A DNA stretch of 64,000 nt, taken from NCBI GenBank assembly GCA_004794785.1, contig SJOL01007501.1, forward strand, positions 710,135-774,134, given 5' to 3'. The stretch is from Opisthorchis felineus. Taxonomy: Eukaryota > Platyhelminthes > Trematoda > Opisthorchiida > Opisthorchiidae. Shown here in pieces: positions 11,791 to 22,795 of this stretch; within the stretch, counting starts at the first letter, position 1; each line of letters starts with the position of its first letter. Made by a program: the position numbers and the translations under genes. The notes beneath the pieces are model-generated. The model did no database searches and had not been told where the DNA came from. It worked only from the letters and a program-made list of their open reading frames with translations.

Positions 11791-12474
11791 AAGAAAATTT
11801 AAAGGTGGCATGATATAATTTGCTGAACTGGTACAGGGGGGTTGCTTTTGTGGTAGCTTACGTTTGAACTTGATTAGACTTCTGTTCGAAGGGGTCTAAT
11901 AAACTAGCGAAGAAGCGAAGAACACCCTCACAGACAGTGGGTCCCCGGTGTAACTTACTCAAATAGCAAGTCTGTAGTTGTGGTAATCCAGGCTCGAGTG
12001 ACCGTGGAACACCCTCAGTGAGGTGATCTCCAAGATATGTTGTGGAGGAGGACAAAGGCATCTGACAAAATGGACGCTGCAGGTGAGTCGTAGACCAGTA
12101 GTAGGTTGTCTAGCAATATTCTGGTGGCGACAGAAAATAAGTGGAGGGATTCAAACAGCTGCTTGTGGGGTTGTCGAGATGAAAAAGGACCACCCACACT
12201 CATCACGAGCAACTCTGTCTACAAAAGCAAAGTGACGGGATGTACTCAACGACATTATCACGTATCGCCGTCTCATCACCGTCATCAGCGACGACAAATC
12301 CGGATGTGAATATTGGTGCTTCTCTGCCAAACAGCCATGTCAATGAATTTGAATAAAGCCTAATAATGGAAAGGAGAAAAAATTGGACCAGGAGGAGGAC
12401 TTGGGATTAGTCTACACCAAACACCTGAGGTGCCCACATCTCCAACAGCCTGCCAATCTAGACGGGAACTGTCA
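11791..12474. other. Nothing recognised
   Basis: Overlapping short frames occur on both strands with no coherent signal. Confidence 0.35.
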
Positions 12475-12790
12475 GCATGAATGCCACTGACGTCGGTTAG
12501 CTGCGGGAGGGTTTAGTGGACCTCATCCTGGGAGGCGAACAGCACCGACAGCGCCCAAATTTTTCGTAACACCCTTCATTTCCTTCTGTCATGTCAACTT
12601 CTATCCACTTCTGAGTTTGCGCTACTCCAAATTAGGCACGTAACACAGCGCTCGTCTTGCCAGGTGGTAAATCGGTATGAGTAACATGGCCCAGCACTCT
12701 TACCTGGTAGTGCTGGATGCAAACTTTAGGAGAATTGCTGTTTGCTGCGCCAAAAAACCGTCTGTGTCTCATTTCGAATTCCATTTTTTT
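12475..12790 (-). mobile_element. RTE-type retrotransposon, RT C-terminal fragment (broken)
   Basis: On the minus strand the order matches the region downstream of the reverse transcriptase in RTE-like LINEs. MRHRRFFGAANSNS (about 12740-12780) is followed by VLGHV (12683-12697), a segment like LPRRALFA, then RLPG-stop-GP (12517-12537, where the family has a Trp at the stop) and RRQWHSC (12475-12494). The TQWLETL-type linker between the last two motifs is missing. Stops and the deletion show it is dead. The 123-codon minus frame at 12632-13003 overlaps it and is partly explained by it. Confidence 0.65.
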
Positions 12791-13507
12791 TTGCCGTCTA
12801 GAGAATGTGTAAACCAAAAAACTCGCAAAACAATCAGTAGAAAACCATAATGACCCAGAGAACCTCCGAAGATCACAAGTGAGGAGTAGTGGATAAGATA
12901 GCGTAGTATTCGAATATTCCACGCACCTCGAACGTTCATGGCGGACCAACAGAATAACAGACAATTCCACCAATTCTGGGTATCCCAGAATACAAACTTT
13001 CAAAAGAGCTCTAGAAAAGCTTGAAAAAACTCGTCAGTGAATCACAGAATTCAAATCATTACAATTTCTGGATAAATCGAAGTACGGAACCATGAGACCG
13101 GACTAAATAATGGTCTCATCTGATGCGATTTTACCGTTCACACCTGCAGATCTCCACTCGCTGAATTGTTGGACAGTCGTGGACTTCCCAACGGATCCTT
13201 GAAGAAGGAAAACACTGCGGACTGCTCAACACTGCTCGACCACATACTTTGAACTCAACAAATATTTGAAAATTACAAACAATCGAGAGAAATGTCAGCG
13301 GGATTTTCAATTTTAGTTCATACCGAAGGGATCATGAAGTAAAAACCGCCAAGGATCGTTCCATCAAATATCAATAGTAAAATGTAGCTCCGCTAAATTG
13401 GTGGTACTTTTTTTATCTCGAAAAATAATAATTTGCGAGTAACGAGGCAAGTGTATTTCAAACCGCGCTCGTTTGAACAGTCCTCTGGCGCAAATATTCT
13501 CATTTTC
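12791..13507. other. Nothing recognised
   Basis: No coding or repeat signal was recognised. It could contain more of the 12475-12790 element, but too decayed for me to read. Confidence 0.3.
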
Positions 13508-13581
13508 CAAAGTGCTGAGAGGCACCGTGCATCCGTTTCATCCTTATTGAGATTCATCAATAGTACGCATCTCACGAATGT
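13508..13581 (-). repeat. F2 hammerhead-like body
   Basis: Read on the minus strand this copy has GTGAGATGCG, TTGATGA, a hairpin with loop CAATA, then TGAAAC and a diverged palindrome (CGGATGCACG). It is close to an opposite-strand F2 copy at 13665-13760. Confidence 0.6.
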
Positions 13582-13664
13582 CCAGAGAGATTTCAGCTCG
13601 TAGTCTATAGCCAAACCGATCGACCACGACTGTCTGATCTGCAGTAGAAGGTCATTAGAACTTT

Positions 13665-13760
13665 GCGAGACGCGAACTGCTGGTGATCCTCATTAAGGAT
13701 GAAGCAACTGTACAAAGCTTCTCGGCTTTTAAGCATAGACTGGCTTCACTTACAGGACAA
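13665..13760 (+). repeat. F2 hammerhead-like body
   Basis: GAACTG is followed by CTGGTGA (one base off CTGATGA) at 13678-13684, then the perfect hairpin TCCT/AGGA with loop CATTA. A single unpaired T, GAAG and CAACTGTACAAAGC follow. The A before TCCT could pair with the T after AGGA, giving a 5-bp stem but removing core position A9. With the 13508-13581 copy it forms an inverted pair spaced by about 83 bases. Confidence 0.65.
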
Positions 13761-13974
13761 CATCTCAGTTGAAAATTCCCCACTGTCCTTACACTGTTAG
13801 CAGTCTATACAGTAGCCCAGAGAAAGAATGATTTTACAAGACGAGTGAAACTTTTATCAAACGGGTGGCCACTCTAGGAGTCTGTCAGCACATAACCACG
13901 TGATTTGGATTCCGTGGGCGAACAATGAGTGAAGTTTTATCCCGCCTAACTGTGTGGTAATTACACCGTTGATC

Positions 13975-14110
13975 AGCCGCTTGTGGTCAAAATGTAGCAT
14001 TCAACCACTAGCTGGAATTTTTGTGAGATAAGTACTGATACGGATTCCCAATAGGAATGAAACGGCTGTAGAATGATTCTTGGCTTTATGATAGATCGCT
14101 TCCCCATACT
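13975..14110 (+). repeat. F2 repeat with tRNA-like head
   Basis: The head GTGGTCAAAATG with TTCAACCACTAGC (13984-14012) matches the tRNA-like heads at 38643-38699 and 42349-42412. The body follows: GAGATAAGTACTGATACGG, hairpin GATTCCCAATAGGAAT, then GAAACGGCTGTAGAA. The CTGATGA box carries extra bases, so ribozyme activity is doubtful. Confidence 0.6.
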
Positions 14111-14767
14111 TTTTACCTCAAAATGAAATACATCTAGTTTGGAACGATAAGATCTTGTAGAGATTTTCTGATGAAATCCCTCACAGAACAACTTGTGTTC
14201 TTTGGGATTTCTTGTTCATTCATCGGTGCACCAAACAAGGACAAGCGTCCATTACCTCACGATTGAAGAACACAGCCACCCTTCACACAGTGGCCTCACA
14301 CTTGAAGTGTCTTCAAAGGTGATTCCATCTAATCACCAGGATCAACCAGGATATGTGCACCGCTAAAAACAAACAACGTCAATATTTCGAAGGTGCTTTG
14401 CTTTGAAGGCTGTTCATTAATATGGGGAAAGCGTTGTCGCCGACTTTAAACGTTCATTAAGAACAAATTTTTGTCCATATACAACTTGACAACAAACTTG
14501 ATGCTCCCTATAGTCTGAGAGCAAGGGTACACGTCATGTTTGTTTTCACCCAGTACATCCCAACTACCTGCAAAACAAGATAACCATCCAATTTTCTTTT
14601 GGACCACTTCCTAAAAGTTAACGAGGCATATCGGTGGCTTGGACCGCTTCTTATTCCGACACAGTCAAACACTTTAATGTTAACGCTCTGTGTATAAGAT
14701 TCACTAATCAGAATCAGAAAACTGATTCAGCAGTCACTTGGATTTCAAAGAGGAAACTGCTTACAGG
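14111..14767. other. Nothing recognised
   Basis: No signal was seen beyond short frames. Confidence 0.35.
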
Positions 14768-15567
14768 GTTGATAAAAACTCTTCGACAGCCCACGACCGG
14801 TTTCACCATTCTTGAGGCTCATTGGGTAGGGACAGTTACAAGTTTTTCGTCAAACTTATGTTCTTCTTGGGTGTCATAAACGAGAGATTCAGCTGGAATT
14901 CAGCTGTGTCTCGCGTGAAACGCAAATTGGTATGCAAACGAGTGTATTTGTCGAAGTTCGAGCAATTTGGATCCACATAGAAAGTAAGGTTGACGGGGAA
15001 TTAGGAATTGCACCTACTTGCAGATCTCCAAGAGGGGTGAAACCGTTCGTATGCGAGTTTTCAGCAACCTTATGAGTAGTGTGTTGCGTCTAGACAACAA
15101 CGTACTGCTATATGTCGAATATCTTTCCAACTGAAACAAGAGACGGCCTGGTACAACACTTCTAGTTGAAGCAGAGCATCACAAACGAGAGATTTAGCTA
15201 TATTCGGCTGACCTTCCTATCAAAACCGAATTCACGTGCAAATGATAGTATTGATCAAAATCTGTCCAATTTGGGTTCTGGTAGAATATAAGGTTGATGG
15301 AAACTCGGAGACTGCGGCTACTTGATGAGCCCCAAGAAGGGCGAAATCGGTCGTGGGTTGTCGAAGAGTTTTCAGCAACCTTGTGAGTAGATTCCTTTAT
15401 GAAAATATAGTGCGATATCTCGCATATCGTGTCAACTGAAACATGAAGCTGCTTTGACGAGGCATATTCAGTTGAAGAATATCATTAACCAGAGATTCAA
15501 CTGAGTCTGTCGAGTCTCTTGTGAAAAGCGAATTGGTATGCAAATGAGTGCATTTGTCAGTCATTTG
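14768..15567. repeat. F1 cluster: inverted hammerhead plus head-to-tail dimer
   Basis: The order is as follows. A minus hammerhead domain (14775-14866) has its CTGATGA box mutated to CAATGA. A plus arm (14874-14965) precedes a plus hammerhead (about 14985-15083), whose CTGATGA box reads TTGCAGA. A complete plus arm follows (15085-15270). The second plus hammerhead (15285-15390) has TTGATGA (15322-15328) in place of CTGATGA, but helix II GCCC/GGGC, GAAA (15343-15346) and GTC are intact. A final plus arm spans 15400-15567. The CTAC beside the core recurs at 15014 and 15318, a 304-bp period. All three ribozymes look inactive through point mutations. Confidence 0.8.
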
Positions 15568-16747
15568 GTTGTCTGATTAAAGTTAGCAGACGGATAAAAT
15601 TGTTCCTAAAAAGGGCTAGGTTAGACGTTGCAAAGTGCCGTTGTATCAGCTATTTGGAAGAACGACTATAACTGAACTGAACAGCAAAAATCGGAAGGTG
15701 AAACGACACTTTTAAGAGCATTTGCCATAACGCGCTTCTGACCATTGATGAGGAAATGAACAATATGTCCTGGACGGTTGGCAAAAAGCCAGCTTAGTAT
15801 GAGTGAATAGCGAGTGTAAGAAGTTCATCTGGGGTGTAATTTGTGGGCAGCAACAAGACAGGCAAAACTGACGGTACCTGTTTTCATAGGAGAAATTTTT
15901 ATGTTTCCTAAAGGTTAGGGTTGAAGGCCGTATGACTTCAAGTTGAATCCGTAACTCAGTCCGGACCGGAAATGGGGAACTTCTTTAGAAGTTGAATATC
16001 TCCAATGGTGACAGTGAGTCTAAATGTCTATGACTAACGTTCAGTCTATGAAAACTTCTGGTATTCGCAACGAAGGCACTTCACATGTATTCTGAGAGCA
16101 TTTCCCAAATCACTTCGCACTCAAATGCACTTCCATGACAATGATCCAGCTAGTTTCTCGATAACCTGCATTCCCTCAATGGGAGAGTTCGGTCCCGGAT
16201 GAGCCTCATTAACTTTCAACAGAAAGTTATTACTACATTGGCTCTATAAACCTGTCCATTCCCGGTGAAGGAATAAGTGTCTTAGGCCATCAGTTTTTAC
16301 TGCATGTCTCAAGTTTCTTTCAGAAATGATGAATCAGCCAACACAAAGCAACGCAAAAAACTACAATCAGGCTCTGACTGTACCATTCGCATTCACTGAA
16401 CACTGTGATATACCGACAATCTCGCCAGCAGACGCATTCAGGCGTGGAAAGGTATATGCATTCATTCGGCAGTGAAAAGCCAACCAATCGTAATCACCGT
16501 ATGCCTCCTGATTGTGATTGGTCAATTTAGTCAATCGACCACCGGCTACCTCAGCCGGTCGTCACAGGCGTGTGTGACTCGAGGCCTGTCTGAAACCACC
16601 ACAAATGTGCTTGCCAAGCACGCGATGCATGGCTGGCAGGTTGGCATCATGAGGTCAGCGCTAACCAGTATCCAACTGATGCACCCATGCAAAGGAATTA
16701 TTTTGCACACCTTTAAATCTGATTTATGCCAGACATTGTGAACCGAA
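15568..16747. other. Nothing recognised
   Basis: No repeat or coding feature was recognised. An 89-codon frame (16472-16741) begins with a signal-peptide-like hydrophobic stretch (VITVCLLIVIG) but has no other support. It ends in TGA, and the frame then stays open into the candidate exon at 16748. Confidence 0.35.
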
Positions 16748-17185
16748 ATGGATACAGACGTGGATTTAACGGAACTTGATGACTGGTTGGGAACACTTGA
16801 GGAACTACAACTGGTAAGAATATTACTAAGTGACAATGAGGTTTGTGTGCAGAATTGTTTAAATTCAGGTGCACAGGTCACGGGCAAGTGGTAATGAAAA
16901 TAAAAATAAAATAATCCCAATCGGGTTGTTCTCTAGGCACCCAATATATTGATTTTTACTGGTGATTACGAGTACAAATAGCTAGACTACGCAACGGAGT
17001 TGAAAGCGCAATTTTTTTACGACTTCAGTGAAAATTCATTCGGATTACTAGTAGATAGTTCAAGTGAACCGAATACTGATGACAGTGCTTTTTTCTCATC
17101 TAAATACTTTCACCTTCAACCTCAAAATTATTTTGGAGAACTGCGACCAGCTTGCGGAAATTGGAATAAGAAGCAAAGATTGTAG
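16748..17185 (+). CDS. Candidate two-exon gene fragment, function unknown
   Basis: Exon 1 candidate: an ATG at 16748 opens 22 codons rich in Asp, Glu and Leu (MDTDVDLTELDDW and on). They end exactly at a consensus donor GTAAGA (16814) in phase 0. Exon 2 candidate: after AG at 16980-16981, the same phase gives LDYATELKAQFFYDFSENSF and continues acidic and Ser-rich to a TAG at 17183-17185. The implied intron is 168 nt. A 39-nt intron ending at 16852 is an alternative. The acidic, aromatic composition would suit an activation domain, but no family is recognised. A tRNA-SINE begins immediately downstream at 17188. It may also be chance. Confidence 0.22.
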
Positions 17186-17187
17186 CT

Positions 17188-17371
17188 ATCGACAGCTCAG
17201 TAATTTAGGCACAAACGTACCAGCCGGAAGGTCCATGGTTCGAACTCAACCTCCGCATCTTGACTGTTTTTGTCTAAGCTTGGGCAACCTGGCAGTATCT
17301 CAGTCCTCGTGCGTCCTCTGGGTGATGTGGGAGCTGGGCACGGAAAGCGTGTTGGAGCTGAACGATTAGAA
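17188..17371 (+). mobile_element. tRNA-derived SINE (F5), decayed copy
   Basis: The A-box-like CAGCTCAGTAATTTAGG starts at 17193 and the B box GGTTCGAACTC is at 17238-17248. The body GCTTGGGCAACCTGGCAGTAT and the tail GGAGCTGAACGATT (17354-17367) are shared with the SINEs at 55866 and 61681. No clear target-site duplication was found. An A/T-rich tail follows. Confidence 0.8.
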
Positions 17372-19102
17372 TTTATTATTTTAAATAAAGACTAGCCCAA
17401 GGGTATTGCTTCTCAACAGGTAACGTTTTGTTTTGTCCTCTAAAGCCCCAATTCTATTTTAAGACTGCAGAGAGCCTATCTCCTGGGTTCGGAAACACAT
17501 GGAACCAGATAATTTTCAATGTTTCACATCGTATTTATCTTGAAATATCTTAAAAAGGCATTCCCCAACAGAACAAAGACACCATGGGATGTACACCTGA
17601 CTATACATGAATAGCCCTCGTGACAACGACTGTCTTGATAGTTCCTTAGAATTATCTATGAAACCGAGTGTAATAATACCACTGAAGCCTGTCTAGTTAC
17701 GCCCGCTAGATTAGAGGGAATACGGTCAAGTATTTGTCCGTACAGACACCCACGTCTCAGCACAAGCCTCACCATGACCCAAAAAATAATCTGCTTGTCT
17801 CCATGGCTCTCTCCATTTCGGGTGGACAAAAAGACTGAACAACTGAACAAATTCCATTCTAGTTAGCAGATGGTCTCGTGCGATGCATAAGTAAACAGCT
17901 TGGCTTCGGCCCACCTAGTACGTGAAGATTAATACGTGGAAATTGAAACTGCCCTCAAGGTCATCCATGAAGACCGTCTAGGAGTGGCAAGAATCCGGAT
18001 GATGAATACAGCTGAAACCCTCTCTGCAGGCAAGCATTGTGCTTTCCGAAACATTTTCCCAGGTGTTGCGTTTACCCGGGTCTAGCCACATCAGTACAGA
18101 TAGCACGTGCAAACGGAAAGAGCCGATGCGTTTGAACATGTGACCACAGTTCCTCGGCTGATCCATCCTTACTGTAGTCAAATTACCCGTTTCATCCATT
18201 TAACCTGTTGCTCTTACCGAATATGTGTATGGTGGCAAACTGATTTGGACTCATATACATAAAAATCTTAAGGTGAGATCTTACCTGATCTCTATTCTAA
18301 AGATTGATCCTTCAGACCAGTGATCGCCTGACTTTCAGGGTTTTTTCTGCAAGAAAACATCACTCATCAATTGTCTAAAGGTTTGAAGTGACATTCGGCG
18401 AAAAAAAACAGAGACTGTGCTCTGTTGTAAGTAAAAGTACACAAAACAACCTCCGTTGTCGATATACTAGTCTACTTTGAATACTCAAAGCCAGTTCCCG
18501 GATAGCGCTGATCCATCATGGCCAGTCAGAATGACCCTCAGAATGACCCGACATGTGGGCAACTTTTAATCAGGTTGGTGTCAAGTGCGACAATGCAGCA
18601 GGACACTCAGCGTGAATGGCGCCATACCACATTTCAGAAAAGATAACACGGGAACCGATCCATAAAATTGTTTGGTTTGTACTGTACAAGGATATTTCAC
18701 AGTATTTCAAGTGACCAGCTACAAACACACCAGGCTGCGCTTCGGAGAGGCTCAAAAACTGTTCCGCAGTCAAATCTTAAAAGCGGTCTGTCCCGTGTCA
18801 TAAAATTCTAGATGGGCTTCTTGAAGGGTGTTCTTTGCCGACTAAGCGAAGTGTCCCGCTTTTTGCCTGAAACGCCGACAGATTCAGAGCAATAATCCTC
18901 GTGACACGGTCACTGACAAAACACTAAATGTTTACACCGTGACTCATCTCTGTGGTGTTTGGAGCTGCTTGATGGTATTAACAGCTGTGTTACGTGACGA
19001 ACGAGACCTGATTTGTGTATAGTGATTTTCCAAGGCAGACAACTGTACACAGGTGGTACGGATGAAAGGACGAGCGCTCTAGAGCGGAGGTTTTTTGTCG
19101 AA
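17372..19102. other. Nothing recognised
   Basis: There are short frames only. No repeat family was recognised. Confidence 0.35.
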
Positions 19103-19345
19103 TAACACAAACTATGCGTTTACAAGCTATTAGAAACGACAGTGAAAATCTCACTGGGACAGTTTTTGAAGAGTGAACATTCCCAAGTGTAGTCTTGAAC
19201 TTTCCTGGACCTTCTTTGAACATTAAACAATAATCAAGAAGCAATGCAAAGTGGTTCCATAATTCCCATAACAACCTTTCATCAGCTGCGGGGACCAGAC
19301 TTACACACCGCTTTCAGGTTTCATCAGTAGTATACACCGTTACAC
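19103..19345 (-). repeat. F4 dispersed repeat, copy 2
   Basis: This aligns block by block with 7336-7580: TACAAGCTATTAGAAACGAC, GAACTTTCCTGGAC, AAGCAATGCAAAG, GCGGGGAC and TATACACCGTTAC occur in the same order and spacing. No coding content was seen. Confidence 0.7.
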
Positions 19346-19494
19346 GGATAGTGATGCACAAGATAGACCAAACAGCACCTCAGTCTACTCTATAAACTGC
19401 ACAAATGAAACCAATAAAACGCTTTCAATTCAGTCAAGATTTCATGCTGCAGTATGTAGTACCTACTGGCGAGTTGCTCATACTGCCGATCATC

Positions 19495-19575
19495 CAGTCG
19501 TGGCTGAACGTTGTAGTCTCAAATTGCTAGACCGGAGGTCACAGGTTTGAACCATCCAAACAAGGGTCAGACCGC
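19495..19575 (+). repeat. tRNA-like segment (candidate SINE head)
   Basis: GTGGCTGAACGTTGTAG resembles an A box. About 30 bases on, CACAGGTTTGAACC resembles a B box. No cloverleaf and no known body follow. Confidence 0.3.
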
Positions 19576-20531
19576 TGTAGAGTTCTTATTGGCTATTCAG
19601 TGTATAGACCGACTTCAACAACATGATAGAGTCTCGATCAAACTTTCCTGGTCTCCTCCGACTGCCCCCAGGCATTTGTTAGCCGTGCGTCCTCCAAGAA
19701 AGCATATTTATTAGACATGTACATGTTGAGCTCTGTGGTGATGATACGTGTAATCCATCTATTTAACATCAAGTTAACTTTGCCACTAGAATGGTAGCTT
19801 ACGAAACGAATGTTTTTTCCAATTCTGTAACAAACTGGAAGTCCTTACCTCACTCTACTGTTCCCGGTATTATTAGAGCTTGAATTTAAGGGACCTTTTA
19901 AGCATAAAATGAGTGCGATGGGTTCTCATATTTTCTGTACGACCAAGTAAGGTCAGAGATTCGAGATTGTTGTCGAGATTCAGTCATTGCTGTCTGAGGA
20001 TATGCGGTTTGATATCGTCCATTTATTGCGTATTAATTTGTATTAAATATGTATTCAACGCGAAATTGAATATTTACTCGGAATAAATTGGTTCCCAGAG
20101 GTTGGGGTACTTTGGTGACCTCTATTCATCATCATTCTAGCGGTCACTGTTCTGTTGCATGAATTCTGGTCAACTGTTTGACCGCTCCATGCCCTTTACA
20201 AACAACTTTGAGAAGTTGGTAAAAACCCGACAGAAGTATATAATTGGAGAAACAAGGTGACGTTGATGGAAAGAATGGCTCTGAGAGTCTTGTCAAATCA
20301 AATGACTCTACAGTCGTCCCTGATTGAGCCCATCGAAAATGGCCGTTCCAGATCGGGTGGGCGCCATGACGCACACACTAGTGCGGCACGATACATCAGC
20401 AATAACCCCAGTGACGTTTGCCGTTAGATTTTTAAAGTGGAACATCGCTGCCTATCACGGCGGAACGAATCGCCTCTATAGAAAGGTGCAACTCTATTTT
20501 GTAAGCGTCAGAACAGAACTTCCACAAGAAT
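19576..20531. other. Nothing recognised
   Basis: There are no features beyond short frames. Confidence 0.35.
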
Positions 20532-20705
20532 GACTACCAGTGTAACGGTGTATACTACTGATGAGGCATGCGAGTAGTCTGTGGTCTGGTGTCCAAGTTC
20601 CGCCCGCACGTCTGATGGAAGTTTATTCCCGGAAACTGTGGAGCCGCTTTGCAGTTTCCTTTCGTGTCTAATGGCTTGTAACTGCTTAGTTCGTGTTTGT
20701 TAATA
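20532..20705 (+). repeat. F4 dispersed repeat, copy 3 (opposite strand)
   Basis: GTGTAACGGTGTATACTACTG, a CTGATGGAAGTTT block and a TAATGGCTTGTAA block match the reverse complement of the two other F4 copies. The middle is shortened. A CTGATGA occurs (20549-20555) but without the GAAA partner, so it is not called a ribozyme. Confidence 0.6.
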
Positions 20706-20987
20706 AATAACCTAGGAGAGAAGGAATTTCCTTCTTTTATCAGTATACCAGTTCGAGGGCCGGTGGCTCTTAAGAGCGTGCGCTCACTATGCTTCTAAAT
20801 GTGGAGGTATCCATTGCCGTTTGGGTCCGTCAATTCTAGTTAAGATTGAACTTTGTTGCTTAAATCGAAAAAAAGCATGACGGCTTCCTTTTGAATGAGA
20901 TGTGTGTGAAAAAATGACCAACAAGCGGAGCGTTTTTGTTTTCCAGTGGAGACTTCTTCCTGTAGGTGAAGCAAATCTGTAGTAAAA

Positions 20988-21245
20988 GGCCAAGAAGTAC
21001 TGCATAGGCGTTTCATCTCTATTGGGAATCATTCTCAGTGTACATCTTAAGAAAGTTCAAAGTGTTTTGAATTCGCCACCTTCCGACCTGAAGTTGAATA
21101 CTTGGCAGTTCGGTGACGAGAGCCTGATCATCAGTGTGAGTAACTCGCACTTCCACAGGGTAGAAAGCCAAGTAGCCTTCAGTCACGAAGTTCAGAGCAC
21201 GTAGTCTCGTGTTGACTGGTTCTTGGAGCGACGACTTCACAGATG
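20988..21245 (-). repeat. F2 repeat, old copy
   Basis: On the minus strand the body at 20988-21042 shows GATTCCCAATAGAGATGAAACG, broken here as hairpin plus GAAAC, with a diverged palindrome. The outer end near 21215-21245 carries the GGAGCGACGACTTCAC block shared with 10930-10990 and 38800-38825. Confidence 0.5.
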
Positions 21246-21487
21246 GAAGGTCCTCTGGTTTTCGTGCGAGTCATTCTTTCACCTGAGATAATCATATTTT
21301 TGATCTAGCGATGCAATCGGGTTTTATACGAATAGGGTTGTCCACCGTTGTTTAAAACCGTCAATCAAATCGGGGATGATTATGCCGGAGCGCTCAGTAA
21401 ACTTAACAAGCAGCAGAGACAGAAAAACCTCAGTGCCTCCTTTCTACCAAATGCGAATTTGGTGTTTGCGGAGAGTACAAGGGCGAA

Positions 21488-21523
21488 AAATAAACAAATA
21501 AATAAATAAATAAATAAATAACA
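21488..21523 (+). repeat. (AAAT)n microsatellite
   Basis: Nearly nine units of a tetranucleotide made of AAAT permutations, with one C interruption near the start. It could be the A-rich tail of a retroelement, but no body was recognised upstream. Confidence 0.9.
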
Positions 21524-21589
21524 GTTGAGGAAACAAATTGTTTACCTTGGCACGTCACCACCTGTAAGCTTGTTGAAAATATTTGGATA

Positions 21590-21960
21590 GGACACTATCG
21601 GTTTTTGTCGCCTTTGGGCTTATCGGTCAGGCCTAGTGTCTGAAGACGCATCAGTCTCGGTTTGCAGTTGAACGCCACAGCAGATTCAGTTGAATATTCC
21701 AGTAGGACCGTTCTAATTTGAAAATGTGTGTCTAGTAGTGCACGCGTCGAATTTTGCTATCGAATTACGAAGTCAGAGTGATGGAGATTGGGGTAGTGCG
21801 TCTGCGTGTTAAACTCCGGCGAAGAAGAAAACCGGTTCTCAGGTGTTCCTCAGATTTGTGAGTAGAGTTACACGAAGAACAATTCTTTCATACCTTGCGT
21901 ATCGTTGACACCAAAATATTAGATGTTTTTTTACACACTACTCTCATCTGACGGATATTA
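21590..21960. repeat. Diverged F1-like repeat, inverted parts
   Basis: A minus-like hammerhead remnant (about 21595-21650, with the segment ATCGGTTTTTGTCGCC resembling the reverse complement of the F1 core) is followed by weak arm sequence. A plus-like remnant (about 21815-21860, GAAAACCGGTTCTC, then GATTTGTGAGTAG) comes next. All core boxes are damaged. This is judged an old F1 or a related subfamily. Confidence 0.4.
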
Positions 21961-22795
21961 CAAAGGAGATATTCAGTTGAAGAGTAGCTAACTCTCCCGG
22001 TAACAGGTAAAATGTTATTTTTTAATGGATATGGTAAATGCCTAAAAAATCTCTTCATGTTGGACGCTGTCGAAATGGTTAGCCTGCAAACTTGAGAGTA
22101 TAGCCTGTCCCAGAATAGTTACACATCTTCCCTAACATGTGTTTTACAGATTATCTTGTCTGGCACCTTCTGCTTTTGCATTTAGTAGCCTGTACAAATG
22201 AACCACACACTTGATTGTTTGCACACGAAATCTATGCATGTTGACGTAACAATGAGGTCGAATAAGGCTGACTTGCTAAAAAAAACTGGTGAATAGGTGT
22301 TTCAGTTTTAATGGAAATCAGTAGTCCAGTAATTGTGACATAAAGTAGCCCTTAATAATTACTGACAAATTGTCTACGTTTCACAAAACGTGTTCACCCC
22401 CCTCAAAAAGCATAACTCCACTTGAGAAGTACTGATTGGCTTTTAAGGGAAGGGGGACTTTACACCAAAATTGCGCCTGACGAGGAACGAGGAGGATGGT
22501 ATACTAAAGGAGGTATTATCACGAGAATGTTTTGTTGGAATAAGCTACCAGAACATCTTGCGCCAGCATTACATTGAGCACTAAAATATGTCAGGAAATA
22601 TTGCAACAACACAGCATGCAGTACTGACAATAGCAATCTGAGCAATACTCACGTTCTAAAGGCTGCGAAGTGAAACGCGAAGGTATGTCATGGACAAATT
22701 TGTAATTATCCACTACATAAGCTCCCGTTCCTCCATGCTGCCTTTTAAACAGATGCATTTTGTTCATGACATGTTCTTCATGACATTCCCATAGG
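21961..22795. other. Nothing recognised
   Basis: There are no features beyond short frames. Confidence 0.35.

Noticed and set aside
16546..16920. 124-codon minus-strand frame opposite the candidate exon
   Set aside because: Ser-rich, without a motif, and lacking splice signals. Likely a shadow frame.
20532..20580. CTGATGA in an F4 copy (and TGATGAAAC in the other F4 copies) as a fourth hammerhead
   Set aside because: No GAAA box, helix II or cleavage triplet is placed correctly, and the three copies do not agree on a foldable core.
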